Source: Aquatica leii (taxonomy: Eukaryota > Arthropoda > Insecta > Coleoptera > Lampyridae). Taken from it: DNA of 64,000 nucleotides. The DNA is taken from contig CM069432.1 in NCBI GenBank assembly GCA_035610365.1, positions 82,092,520 to 82,156,519 on the forward strand, given 5' to 3'. Every line of letters starts with the position of its first letter. Position 1 is the stretch's first letter. The translations under genes were made by a program, and so were the position numbers. Under the pieces are notes generated by a model. That model searched no databases and was not told the origin of the DNA. It worked only from the letters and a program-made list of their open reading frames with translations. Below, piece after piece: positions 11,270 through 21,965 of this stretch.

Positions 11270-11611
11270 TTATAATCCATGCTTTTCACTTTTCAAAAGT
11301 GAAACGATGGATGATTGTGGAATATTAAAATTGGTTGATAAATGAAAATCTTCAGATACAGTCAATAACACCTCTAGTTTTTTATCATTACTTGTTGCAT
11401 TTCTAGGTCTACCACTCCCTGGCAAATCTTTAACGCTACCAGTTTCTTGAAAGCGTTTTAATGTTTTAGCAACAACGAATTTTAAAATTGGATTTCTATT
11501 TGAATGCGTATTATTACATAAATTACAAGCGTCTTGTAAACTTTTGCGTCTATCTTCGTAATCCAGCATCATAACTGTTTCAATTATTTTACGTTCATTT
11601 AAACTCGCCAT
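11270..11611 (-). pseudogene. Mariner/IS630-type helix-turn-helix fragment, 113 aa
   Basis: An open frame starts MASLNERKII and holds a bipartite helix-turn-helix. The linker TGSVKDLPGSGRPRN matches the 'TGSVKD.PRSGRP' linker of insect transposase-derived N-terminal domains. A second helical part follows (LSTNFNIPQSSIVSLLKS). It ends after KHGL, where related proteins would continue into a catalytic DDE domain, and no catalytic domain lies downstream on this strand. It is therefore a truncated transposase N-terminus. It could be an expressed domesticated DNA-binding domain, but no evidence here supports that. Confidence 0.6.
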
Positions 11612-11939
11612 TGCTAATATACAGTAACAAATTATTAATTAGACGTAAACAATAACCACCGATAGTTAGATCGCTGAAGTTTGTTTATCGTTTTTGTCTT
11701 CGATATACCTACTTGATGTAAATTCTTTAATCGGCGTTTTCTTTAAAAAAATTTATTAAAACAATTTTTTTAAAAATTTTCTTTAGTGCCGTTTTAAAGA
11801 GAAAAAAATTCTCTATCGAATAGTAATATGTTCCTTATTAAAAAAATTACGCGGAACGGCGTAACTCAAAAACATTTGCAGATAACAAAAATACTTTTTA
11901 ATAACTCTGTATAATGACTATAATGTGACACTCTTTGAA

Positions 11940-12620
11940 ATGTTATAATAACCGCACTAGTGCCTTTTTTGATTTTATTACCGCACTAGTGTATTAATAA
12001 TATCTTAAATAACATTAATCTCAAGGTAGACATTTTTAAATAAATAATATACCGTAAACATTGACAATAAACTCTGCACAGTTATAGTTATTTAACGAAC
12101 AAGGTTGCTAGTGATTAATAATCGAGACATTTTACGCGTTAATATTGTCAATGCTGAATAAAATTAAACTAAACCGGATGCATTGGCAAGCGCCATCTAG
12201 TGTGTAAAACCAGCGACTCTAAGTTAAGTCAAGTCAGGGTTTCAGTACGCGTTACGCGAGAAGTGTTCTTAATTAATTTGTTAGTTAACGTAGTTATAGC
12301 TTTGTACAAAACTATTGTTTCTTTGTATACACATTTAATAAAACAGTCAAGATTATTTGTCGCCGATTAACAAACGAGTTAATTTTAAAGTTTTTCCGTT
12401 GATCGTACGTTAGTAAAATGCGTGAATCTATAAGGAAATTAAAGTATACACAATTCGTTGTTATATTTAGTAGTCGTGCAAAACCGTTAAATTAGTGGAT
12501 GCTAACGATTTCATTGGTTGCTATACAAAATTGTTCATTAATAGAAATTCATTCATTGGTTCAAAATCGTTTATTAATAGGGGTTATTAACAATCTATTT
12601 CTGATACATTATTATACGTT
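11940..12620. repeat. AT-rich inverted and direct repeat fragments
   Basis: ACCGCACTAGTG occurs twice (about 11951 and 11979). The block 12540-12660 (ATTCATTGGTT...GACGATCGACGG) recurs in direct orientation at 14030-14150. A CCGTTGATCGTACG motif at about 12396 is the inverse of the same ends. These are pieces of one fold-back family whose best copy is 12640-12812. Confidence 0.5.
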
Positions 12621-12639
12621 AATATTACTATTAACAGAC

Positions 12640-12812
12640 GATCGACGGAAATAGTTATTTAACCAACAAGGTTGGTAATGAAGGCAATTAATAATCGAGA
12701 CATTTTCACGCGCGAGCGAGCGCAGCGAGCGAGAGCGTTAATGTTGTTGAGATTATTAATTGCATATTATCAAACAAGTTGGTTTTTAAGTTTTTCCGTC
12801 GATCGTATCTTA
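12640..12812. repeat. Fold-back element with GC-rich GAGC tip
   Basis: The arms are inverted: ACGATCGACGGAAA on the left and TTTCCGTCGATCGT on the right, both continuing to a shared GCAATTAATAATC segment. The tip (about 12706-12740) contains GAGCGAGCGCAGCGAGCGAG, an extreme composition for this window. No frame is open. It could be a small MITE or a hairpin-forming terminal fragment of a larger element. Confidence 0.65.
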
Positions 12813-12820
12813 TTAATTTT

Positions 12821-14029
12821 TTGCATTTACTTATAATTTTATAATTTTATCTACTGTACAATTGTTTTATTTTTGTATCAACGGTAGTGGGATTTTTAAG
12901 TAATGGGAATGCTGTATAACCTCAACGCGTCAATTAAATTTTAATCGGATTGATTATAATTAGTTTTCAAAATATCAATGATTGCAAAATTTTTTTAGTT
13001 TTATGTGATTAACAGTATGTTAGAAAATCGAAGAAAATTACATCTCGAAACATTAAAAAGTTTTCTTTATCAGCCGAAAGATAATCGTGGGATTGTTTTC
13101 TTTGTACACAGAAGCTGCACTTGATGTAAAAAGCAAATCAAAATTATTTATAAAGCAAATAGTGTTTATACGTTTGAAAATGGTTCATAAATGACGAATA
13201 TTGTTATTAGGAATAAAAGCAGGAAACATTAAAAATCTACGGTAAAAACAATGGTAGTTTTAATACATATTTACTTCTGTAGATAAGAAAGTTTTAACAA
13301 TAAACATTTTAGTTTGGAAAATGTAAGTGAATGTTAATTACAACGGTGAACCAGATGTCATAAACAAATTCTTACGACAGATTGGGTTTGAGTACAAAAA
13401 ATGCCACGAATTATAGTTTAGTGTTGTCGCTACTGAATGATGGTTTTAGAGAGAAGAAACTAGTTCACCTACTTATAAATTAAATATATATTTTCTATAT
13501 TGATTGTTGTGTTACTTTTGTTTATAACAATATTTACGTAATGGCAATTTAAAGAAAAAATCTGGTATGTACACACGAGAAATTCATAATCGTTTGTTCG
13601 TATTATAGATTTGTCATATTAACCATAACATAATGTGCCACATTGTAGTTTTTAAATGAACAGCATGCAAAAAGCTGAATTTTAGTAACACAATTGTTTA
13701 GTAAATCTTTTTAGTTTATGATTTACTATAAAAATGCTGTTCACTAACTTATCGATACAATTTGATGTAGACCACAATTATTGTTAAGGATTTTATTTAT
13801 CAGCTTCTTTTAGCATCTTGGTAACTCCAAAGTATATCATTTTGTTTTCATTTTAGTGATCAGGTTACTTAACCTACAATTATTGGAAATGTTTACTTAT
13901 AATAATGCACGGGTGAATTTTTTAATTTATTTTTTATTTAAAAACGTTAACTAATACAATATACGTAACCTCATAAAAATCTTAATTCTTTTCTACGATT
14001 TTATTGGTTAGAAAAAATAGAGCGTTAAT
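12821..14029. other. Unassigned AT-rich sequence
   Basis: No coding frame, terminal repeat or RNA gene recognised between the fold-back element and the second copy of its flanking repeat. Confidence 0.45.
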
Positions 14030-14155
14030 AGAAATTCGTTGATTTCATTGGTTTAAAAGTAGTGCGGTAATAGGGGCTATTACCGCACTACTTTTGATAC
14101 ATTATTATACGTTAATACAAGTATTAATAAACGATCGACGGAAAAATAAATTAAT
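14030..14155. repeat. Second copy of the 12.54-kb repeat, with a GCGGTAATAG hairpin
   Basis: The block ends CATTATTATACGTTAATA...AACGATCGACGG, as at 12600-12650. It contains a perfect short hairpin, AGTGCGGTAATAG / CTATTACCGCACT, at about 14061-14093. Confidence 0.6.
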
Positions 14156-15040
14156 GCCAGATACTAATATTTAGTGATAATTGTACTTGTTGCTAAGGTA
14201 ATACAAATTTTTATTACGTGTATTTTGTATTCAATTTTTAAACTAATTATTTTTACTCAATTATTATAATAGCAATAATAGTTATAGTTGTAAATAAAAT
14301 GTTTTGCGTTTCACGTAAGATACTATATTACTAACGCACTTATATGATTACAAATTTTCACATGCGTACGTAAATGATATCCATATCCTACTTGTTACGT
14401 AAACAACTATTACCGTGTTTAGTGTATCTTAAAAAAAGTAACGTAATAATTTAAAAAAAATTATATATATTGAATCTGTTATTACCTTGAACAAAATAAT
14501 GTTTTTTAAGTAGTCATTTAATTTTAAACAAAAATAACATTCCTAGTAATCTTTATGTTTTTGGTAAATAAGTAATATTTCAAAAATAGTATATTTTAGA
14601 TTTGTTTATTTTTAACAATTTAATCAATGTTACTAGAACGTACTACTTAAAGTCCATTATAGAGAAGATTAATCACAATATTTTCTTTTTGCATATAAAC
14701 GAACAATTGACCAATAACATAAGTTTAACTTTTTGTGTCACTTTGTTTACTTTTATTTTTTGCTTTACAGTAATAAACATTGAATAAACTTCAAGTATTT
14801 ATATTATTATGTAAAAATACAAACGAATATATTTTTTATAATTATCTTTATTTCTACTGTCATTATTATTTTTGTCTTATTTTTTCATACGGATGTAAAT
14901 ATAAATAATAAAATGTATTTAAACTATCTAAAAACTACTTGTAATATTTTTGTCAACAACTTATATAATACCAAAAAATTGAGATTCTGTAGGGTATTAT
15001 AATATAAGCCGTTTCATAATACCAAACACAATAACTAAGT
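14156..15040. other. 3' flank of the Ly6-like gene; no other gene seen
   Basis: AT-rich sequence. On the minus strand it is the presumed 3' untranslated region and downstream flank of the terminal exon. AATAAA-type signals occur on that strand near 14845, but so AT-rich a sequence gives many by chance. Confidence 0.4.
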
Positions 15041-15240
15041 CTACTTAAGTATAGTAAATATTATGAAAGTAATAAATAGCAATATTGAGTTAATAGAACA
15101 TTTGTTACACTTATTACACAATTCTTCTTCACAAAAGCACAAATGTCCCGTTTTACTTCGTTCTTGCATACATCCACGATCCACCATAAATAAATTTACT
15201 TGATATTGAGTTATACAAGATCTTCTTATTACTTCTTTTG
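15041..15240 (-). CDS. Terminal exon of a Ly6/quiver-like GPI-anchored protein
   Basis: This exon follows a good acceptor (TTTTGTTTGCAG) and opens with two bases completing a codon (phase 1). It encodes the second half of a Ly6/uPAR domain of the insect quiver (sleepless) type: IRRSC, then VDRGCM, then [10 protein letters not shown], where the CxC...CN ending is the family signature. A hydrophobic tail ([18 protein letters not shown]) follows and is the expected GPI-attachment signal. The stop is at 15041-15043. It pairs in phase and content with the exon at 20468-20617. Quiver-family proteins are membrane-anchored modulators of ion channels and receptors. The exact paralogue cannot be assigned. 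Confidence 0.85.
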
Positions 15241-16544
15241 CTGCAAACAAAATATTTTAATTATAACTTTTTGTTTTATTGAATGGTACTGCTTCTCGTC
15301 ACTTTTTGTATCACATTTCTTAAGTTAGGTATCATTTAAAAACTTTAAGCAGACTGTCGAGATACAGTTTTAGTATTGAGCATATACAAAAACCGTGTTA
15401 GTGATTTAACAATTTTTAATTAGTTTAGAGGATACCTAGGTCACATACAGGTTTTATGACTTTTCCAACGTTTTGTGTTTTTGAATTATATTAATGTAGA
15501 ATTTATTTTATCTTTTATTTAAACAAAATTATACATTTCAAAATTAACTGAAAAAGTGCAAATTGATAATAGCATTAAGTTTGTGATACGCTTATTATTA
15601 TTAAGTTAACAGTAAAAAAATTGAACAAATATATGATATCAATTAATTAGTGATGGATATCATATCTAAATTTTATACAAATGTACGAAACTTTGAAGTT
15701 GTTAGTTAGATAGTAAATATTACCAGCGCAAATTTCAAAGAATGTATTTGAATAATAGTCGGCATAATATTCCTATCTGTACTATGCAAGTGCAAAAATT
15801 TGTTTATATAATAGCAGAAACCATTATTAGAGACCAGTACACAGCTGTTTCGTCCTATTTGACTCTTCAGCACTGAAATATTCTAATGCAGTTTCCACAA
15901 CTATATAAAACAATTTGCCATAGTATAGTATGATATACAAGTATTGCGATAGGGTAATACTAATTATTTTTATACATGTCTAATGTCATAAAAATGCAGC
16001 AAACAAGTCATTAATTAATAAATAAGAATAGAAATACTGACATAAACGACCCTCAGTTCTTTCAAAATTTGTAGTTTTGAGTGCAGTCAAGATATTTTGA
16101 CTTCTTTAATATGTTTTCTGTCTTTCAAATCTACATAATTTCTTAATAGTTGACAGTCTAGTATTAATACCTAAAATGTCAAGTCAATGTCTGGTTGCAT
16201 TGTTAAGACTAAAATAACTTTGTCTTGCAGCTACTCTACAATTAAATTAAAATTACAATAATTAGACCATTGTTGCTAACACTTCAGTTTCTGTTATTTT
16301 GCAATTCAGAATTTCGTAACATTTTGTCATTTAACATATTATTTACAATTGTGCTTTTTGCACATAGCAAATTTTATTTTATCAGCTTGGATGGTGCTGT
16401 CTTACTAAAACAATAGAACTGCATGGCAATTGGCTCTTCAAAATTTATAAGTACGAGCCCCTGTATCATTCAAAAATTGAAATCTCATAAAACCTATAGT
16501 TGTTATTGGTATCTATATATTAAATAGTAATTTATGTAGCAAGG
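15241..16544. other. Intron sequence, nothing recognised
   Basis: This is part of the intron between the terminal exon and the exon at 20.5 kb. It is AT-rich with no exon-like or transposon-like signal that I can support. Confidence 0.5.
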
Positions 16545-16548
16545 GTCG

Positions 16549-16659
16549 AAAGTAAAACATAGCATAATGAACGTTAATGCGACGCGAGGCCGCACGGCCG
16601 AGCGTTGCATGTGAGCGTTGATTGAATGTGAGTCAGTTATGCTATAATAGTTTCGACGA
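16549..16659. repeat. Short fold-back with GC-rich centre
   Basis: GTCGAAAGTAAAACATAGCA on the left mirrors TGCTATAATAGTTTCGAC on the right with few mismatches. The centre (GCGACGCGAGGCCGCACGGC) is GC-rich and partly palindromic. It is probably a small MITE, and no clear target duplication is visible. Confidence 0.5.
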
Positions 16660-16716
16660 GAGTAACGTACATTATTTTTTGTTACCTTTTGTAAAATTAG
16701 ATTGTTTTAAAAAAAA

Positions 16717-16911
16717 TTAAAAAACGATCAGAAATATTATGTTGGTACTACATTTATTACTAAATCTGTCAAAAATTGACATTAATATCGTTTTTTTTAA
16801 CTTTAACTGAATTTTAAGATTTTTTAAAAGATTTTTCCACCTGTCGCATACTCGTTCTAATATAATAATTGACTGTGAACACTTAGTTTCATATGGATTT
16901 CTAGTTTTCAT
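16717..16911 (-). other. Unrecognised 64-codon open frame
   Basis: The open frame encodes a basic peptide with a possible CSQSIIILERVCDRWKNLL helix. No domain is recognised, and the surroundings are intronic. It may be a transposon remnant or chance. Confidence 0.15.
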
Positions 16912-17403
16912 TCTGCCACCCTAGAGCTTTTTTCGCTCATTACGTAACTATACTAACGAACGAATATTAACGTTTGCGATGTTGGCAGCACAAAAAGCAT
17001 ATTGTTTCTTCATTATGTTATTTAACATATTTAACAACAAAACACTCTCATACTAACAACACAGGTTCGTTTTATTATAATTTATTTAGGTAACCTTTCG
17101 TCACGATAATATTTCATATTTTACGGAATCGTCACTATTTGTTTTCATAAAGTTAATTTTATAAAGATTCTGTTTGTCTTCACTTAGTTATTACATAAAT
17201 TTTAATAAACTGATATTCACGTAAAACTCGCGACAGCGTCGTCACATTATTAAATACCGTCACAAAATCTAACAAAAATCTTCGATTATTGTGTACAGAT
17301 TTTCTGACTACACCGTCAAGCAGCTGCAGTCAAATTTGTGACATGCATTAAATAAAGATTTCGTTCTCTTTTCTATGGACATGTCTATGGATTTCTTAAA
17401 GTA

Positions 17404-17595
17404 GCGACGAATCTCGGTACCTATTCTAATTCACAATTTCAACTCAAAATAATTGCGATCGTGCTGTGATTGGTTAAAATTTATGTATGCGCTAGCTAGT
17501 GAGCGGCTGGCATACCCGATCTGACGTCATTACATTTCGACAGTCGAAATTTCAATCTCCATTATTATTTTGAGTCTCAATTCTGATTTCGACTG
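17404..17595. repeat. Inverted repeat around TCAACTCAAAATAAT
   Basis: ATTTCAACTCAAAATAAT at about 17438 is mirrored by ATTATTTTGAGTCTCAATTC at about 17563. Related TTTCGACTGA / GTCGAAAT motifs recur at 17580 and 18360-18376. The arms are imperfect, suggesting a decayed MITE. Confidence 0.35.
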
Positions 17596-17670
17596 AAAAA
17601 TGAAATTATGAAATTTTTTGCATTTTCTCTTTTTGAGAAAAGTTATATGTTGAAATAATTTAAAGTATAT

Positions 17671-18095
17671 TGAAACCTTAAGAACTTATTAAAAGGTGTG
17701 TGACAACAAATGTTAATTGCGGTTGTTTTGCTATAAGTCGTTAAGCTGATTGGTCAGCATATGCCGCATCTGTAATTTGTTTTGTATCCTCCAGGTTCCA
17801 GGAATTTGCCCTCGGTAAATTCTTTATGGTTTTCCATAAATTGGATTAATATATTTTGTTGTTTATTCCTATTTATTAGTTTTAGTGCTTTGAAATATTA
17901 AGAAATTATTAAAAAGTGTGTGACAACAAATGTTGATTGGGGTTATTTTGTTATAATTCGTTAAGCTGATTGGTCAGCATATGCCACATCTGTACTTTGT
18001 TTTTTGTCCTCTAAGTTCCAGGAATTGGCCCTCGGCAAATTCTTTATGGTTTTCCATAAATTGAATTAATTTATTTTGTTGTTTATTAGTATTTA
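17671..18095. repeat. 220-bp tandem duplication, 2 copies
   Basis: GTGTGTGACAACAAATGTT starts near 17697 and again near 17917. The copies share GTTAAGCTGATTGGTCAGCA and TTCTTTATGGTTTTCCATAA and differ at scattered positions. The period is about 220 bp. No coding frame is seen. Confidence 0.8.
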
Positions 18096-18406
18096 TTTAA
18101 GTTAAAAAATATACAAATAGAAATTGTACTCACGTATTAACGAAAATAAACCGTCGGCATAAAACGAAGATAAAGAGCAATTTTTATAATAAAACGTTTT
18201 TTTTTGGTTATTTAAATATAGTTTTTTTATAACCGTTACAACAGGCATACCAACCGCCATGTTACAATCGTTATAATCCTCTACATGTTATTTCGATTTC
18301 ATCGTCGATTTAAAATGCGCGCTTTTTACTGTGACGTAATTATATTTTAATCTCGATTTCGGTCAGAATTAGTCGAAATGTATTGGAATAAATACCCCAT
18401 AGAAGT

Positions 18407-19716
18407 ACCCCACACAGCACAAACATATCTAATGGATATGAAATGTACGCACCATGGATACCGGAGGTGCACCAAACATCCATATTTAATATTATGGAGC
18501 AAAGATGGAGGTCCATTGGATATATCATTCCGTCACGGAAAAATCTTCATAGTATACCCATAGGACCTCCAGGTAGATAAACGTTTTACATCCATATGGA
18601 GATATATTGAACAGTCATATGAACGTGCAAAATACATACATATGGAGGTTCAATGAACATTTAATAAAAGTATAATAAACATTCATTTTTTATAGAACCT
18701 TCACATGTAGGTAAAATATATGTACTATGTATTACCAAAAAATATGGCCAATTTCATGCACACACGTAATAAAATCGAAAAGAAGAATATGTAAACTAGT
18801 ATAATTATTCTGCTAAAGTCAATACAAAATGCCAGTATGGTGATATTTTCCAGATGCAATGGGAGATATAGCTGCACAATGACGAGGAGTTCGTAACAGG
18901 GTACGAGCATCAGCTGGAACATCTAAATTTTGTTTTTTTTAATAACACTAGTAATTTTTAAAGGGACCCTAAGGTTATATTTTCATAAATTGCTCGAAAA
19001 GAATCTGTTTTATGAAAAGGTTCAGTATTTTTGAAGTTATCGTCATCTCTTTTTATATTATTGTCTATAATATAATCGTTGACACATTTAAATTATCATG
19101 TTCAATAGACGTATTCAAATTATTTATATTATTTACATTTCCATCTTCAATCAACAACTCCCGTTTGTCCACCGAAAACGTGTTTTTTCGATTCTCGTCA
19201 TTATTCCACTCAAACACAATCGAACTCTTTTATTTACACATTCTCCCATTTTTCTAGACCTTTTATCCATTATTTATATTATAGGAATCCAAATACTTAC
19301 TAGATTAATGTACAGCAAGTAAACAAAAATATGCAAAAATAACTTGTCTTTACATAAACGTAATTGCGTGCGCAATAGTTCAGTGGCGATAATATAATAT
19401 ACGCGATAACCTTGGCGAAAACAAACGAACAACGAAGAAAGTTTAAATTAAACCTCGCCAAGTATTTTTTTTTACTTTTTCAATTTTTAATTAAATTTGT
19501 TGTTGCATGTTAAATATTTACTACAAATGTTAAATTTTAGAGAATACAATTATTTCTAAATAATTGTGATAAAAACACAAAGATAATCCTATTTCACAGA
19601 TATCCATGAATGTATATAAGAAGCATTTACAGTGGATATTAAACTACGGATGTACATTAATGGATATTATATGGATAAATATGTATATCCATTGCATCTC
19701 TCGTGCTGTGTGGGAC
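18407..19716. mobile_element. TIR element with CCCACACAGCAC ends, about 1.3 kb
   Basis: The left end has CCCCACACAGCACAAACATA and the right end is its inverse (TCTCGTGCTGTGTGGGA), with further inverted similarity through ATGGATAT. Many internal motifs combine TCCATATGGA and TGGATAT half-sites close to both ends. This resembles subterminal binding-site arrays of DNA transposons. No transposase was found, and the target duplication is not clear. Superfamily unknown. Confidence 0.5.
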
Positions 19717-20467
19717 CTTGATTGTTCACGTATTCCGAAGACCACGGACATATACGAAAACGAACTCGTGATTATTTATACTATGGTAGATGACCATGAT
19801 ATATTTTAATTATCTTTCATGATACATTAGTGCTGTGATTTGGAAAAAACGTGTCTTTTTTTCTTGCAGTGTTAGTGTTTGATTATAAACACTATTGTCA
19901 TTGCTTCTTAAATCAAAAGTTGTCAAACGTACACAAATAAAATATTCAGAAGTATTTTAACGTGCATCGTAATACGGATTGCAATACAAGTATCGAGAGC
20001 GAAGTCTACGCGTGACGTCAGCTCGTCACATGACCTTGGCAGAATAAAGCGAGCGATCGAGCAATCCTCTACATTTATATATATATAATGTAATAATAAT
20101 ATAATTTATATATATATAATGTAAAGTACAGGCTTTCATGTAAAAATAAAATTATAAAAAGTTTTTAGTTTTTTTAATATTTTGAAACGATAAATTCTCA
20201 AATAAATCTATCATTTGTTTAAAATTTAAAAAAGTACTGTTTCTAGTAAAGCTCATTGTTGCAAGCATGGTTTTGTTATCTTCACATATGTGTATATTAC
20301 TTCAATAATTTCGTCGAGAAATGTTTATCAGAATATCACATTCTACCCAATTCTAAAGCATGCTGCAATTTAGTCTAGGATTATCAATATTTTAATTATT
20401 TTAGTATTTGTACTTATCAGTTTATTATTATAATCTAATATTAGATATATTTAAAATTGTATCATAC
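19717..20467. other. Intron sequence with a TATATA microsatellite
   Basis: A TATATATATA-type low-complexity stretch lies at about 20075-20125, next to a GC-richer patch (GCGTGACGTCAGCTCGTCAC) at about 20010. No gene recognised. Confidence 0.4.
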
Positions 20468-20617
20468 GTGATCGGGAGTCGGTAACCCACTTTATACAAC
20501 AACCATTGCAAGAAATAGTAGGTGGATAATCATCTGGTTCTGTAGACGTTTTATTAAAAGGATCTTTACACCTTAGGTCGGTTTCGCTATCACAGTGGTA
20601 GCAGTTGATCGGCTTAG
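20468..20617 (-). CDS. Central exon of a Ly6/quiver-like protein
   Basis: This 150-nt exon lies between an acceptor (TTTTTATTTTTAG) and a GTATGA donor. Both ends are phase 1 (2 nt + 49 codons + 1 nt). It encodes the first half of the Ly6/quiver domain: INCYHCDS, then DLRCKDPFN, then [11 protein letters not shown]. The CYxCxS start, the C.DPF block and the GCCxK block are family hallmarks. The phase and cysteine order fit the 15041-15240 exon, and the entry phase fits both 42-nt exons upstream. A GTGGGT donor after GCCIK would give the wrong phase. The gypsy element with the macrodomain begins only 350 bp upstream, in the intron. Confidence 0.85.
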
Positions 20618-20966
20618 CTAAAAATAAAAATAAAAACTTTTGTACAAAAATTTATTTGTTACACAATATCAAGTCGTAAAAATATATTTATTTGCACAGT
20701 AAGTAAGTAAGTAAAAGTATGTGTAAGTCGTCGTAAAACGCTATTACAGTAATATATTGTCTACAGCAAAATATAACATTCCAGAAACCAAAAATAAATT
20801 TATGAATTAAGACAGATACTGTCTTGAAACACTAATAACTTTTTTTTGTTTTTTTAATTCCTTTGATAATTGTGATAGCTCCTAACAGTTACCCTTATTA
20901 AAAATTTCATATTAAATTTACATTGAAACCAATAAAAAATCTATATGCTTCTATTGGATTTTATAG

Positions 20967-21401
20967 TGTAACAAATTTTATTATTAAAACTAATTAATTT
21001 ATTTATACTAAAAATATGTACACGTTTAAACTAACCGAACTAACTAAATCAAACTATCTAAGCATAAATTTATATAAAACAATAATACGCTATTACTAAT
21101 AGCATTCTAATAGGTCTACAGTTGTTTACTTTAAAAGTCACGTTTACTTTCCTGGATGTACACTTTTATTTATTTAAAACTTCGCACGTGCTAATCACTT
21201 ATTTATCTTCACCGTAATAACACTTTAGCTTCATTCAGTAACTGCCGATACAGAAAAACTGACTTTCCGCATGCTCGAACACTTCTTATACATTCATGTT
21301 ATCTCGGTCTAGAACATTCGCAACCTTTCTGCATTTATCGTTCGCTATCTGGAATTTGGCTTTGTCGAATCATAGATTCGGCGTTATTCGCAAATACTTC
21401 A
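20967..21401 (-). repeat. 3' LTR of macrodomain gypsy copy 1
   Basis: 435 bp. It shares long blocks with 26428-26829, for example CACGTGCTAATCACTTATTT and CATTCATGTTATCTCGGTCT. It is longer mainly through two short insertions at about 21105-21120 and 21140-21155. Confidence 0.9.
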
Positions 21402-21965
21402 CTGCCCCCTTTTTAACCCTGTTTTGTTCCAGAACAGGAAACTGGATCCGACACCGGTAGAATGGATCGTGGCGATAGCGGCAGCTTTCTCCATTTTGGC
21501 AACGGCCTTGGGCATAAAAGTAGCAGTCAATGGACTTGTCCTGACCCGATAGTCTACTTGAGTGGTAACTGCAGACCAACACTTGAACGTCTGTACCTCG
21601 GAAAACGACCTCCAGCATATTTCGAACTGTCCTCCAATCCAATTGATCTAGGCCACAACCAAACTTGGGTAGTGCCAGTTTTTTAATTTTGTGGAACTCC
21701 ATTTCTCTCTTGAGATTCCATAATGTTGGCCACAGATTTTTGTATACGGGTTTGCTGCATGAGTATTTCTTGGTGACCAGATAGAAAACGAAGCGTCTGT
21801 CACCGAGTAGATTTAAAACATTTTCCACTGCCGGTTGCTGTCTTCGTAGTTCATCTAGCTGCCAAACTTCTTTTTAAACGCGACCGCAACCCCTCTGAAC
21901 ATGTCAAGATCTTCGCTCACGCAATGTGCGATTGCGTAATATTTTTGTATTTGGAACAGGTTTTG
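21370..21965 (-). pseudogene. TARG1/OARD1-like macrodomain plus CCCH zinc finger at the pol C-terminus
   Basis: Read in two frames with one break near 21858, this is a near full-length macrodomain of the TARG1 (OARD1) type, which removes ADP-ribose from glutamate or aspartate and hydrolyses O-acetyl-ADP-ribose. Landmarks in order: AHCVSEDLDM, the loop FRGVAVAFKKKFG, YLVTKK, LALPKFGCGLDQLDW and VVFRGTDVQVLV. The catalytic lysine of TARG1 corresponds to the first K of VTKK (codon at 21769-21771), and its catalytic aspartate to the D of GCGLD (21646-21648). Both are kept. A perfect CX7CX5CX3H finger follows (CYFYAQGRCQNGESCRYRH). The frame then runs through the polypurine tract into the LTR. The GAG of the usual loop is FRG here. 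Origin by capture of a host gene is inference. Confidence 0.85.

Noticed and set aside
20030..20130. Possible promoter with CRE-like TGACGTCA and TATATATA
   Set aside because: It lies inside the presumed intron of the minus-strand gene. The TA stretch is a microsatellite and no start site or exon follows.
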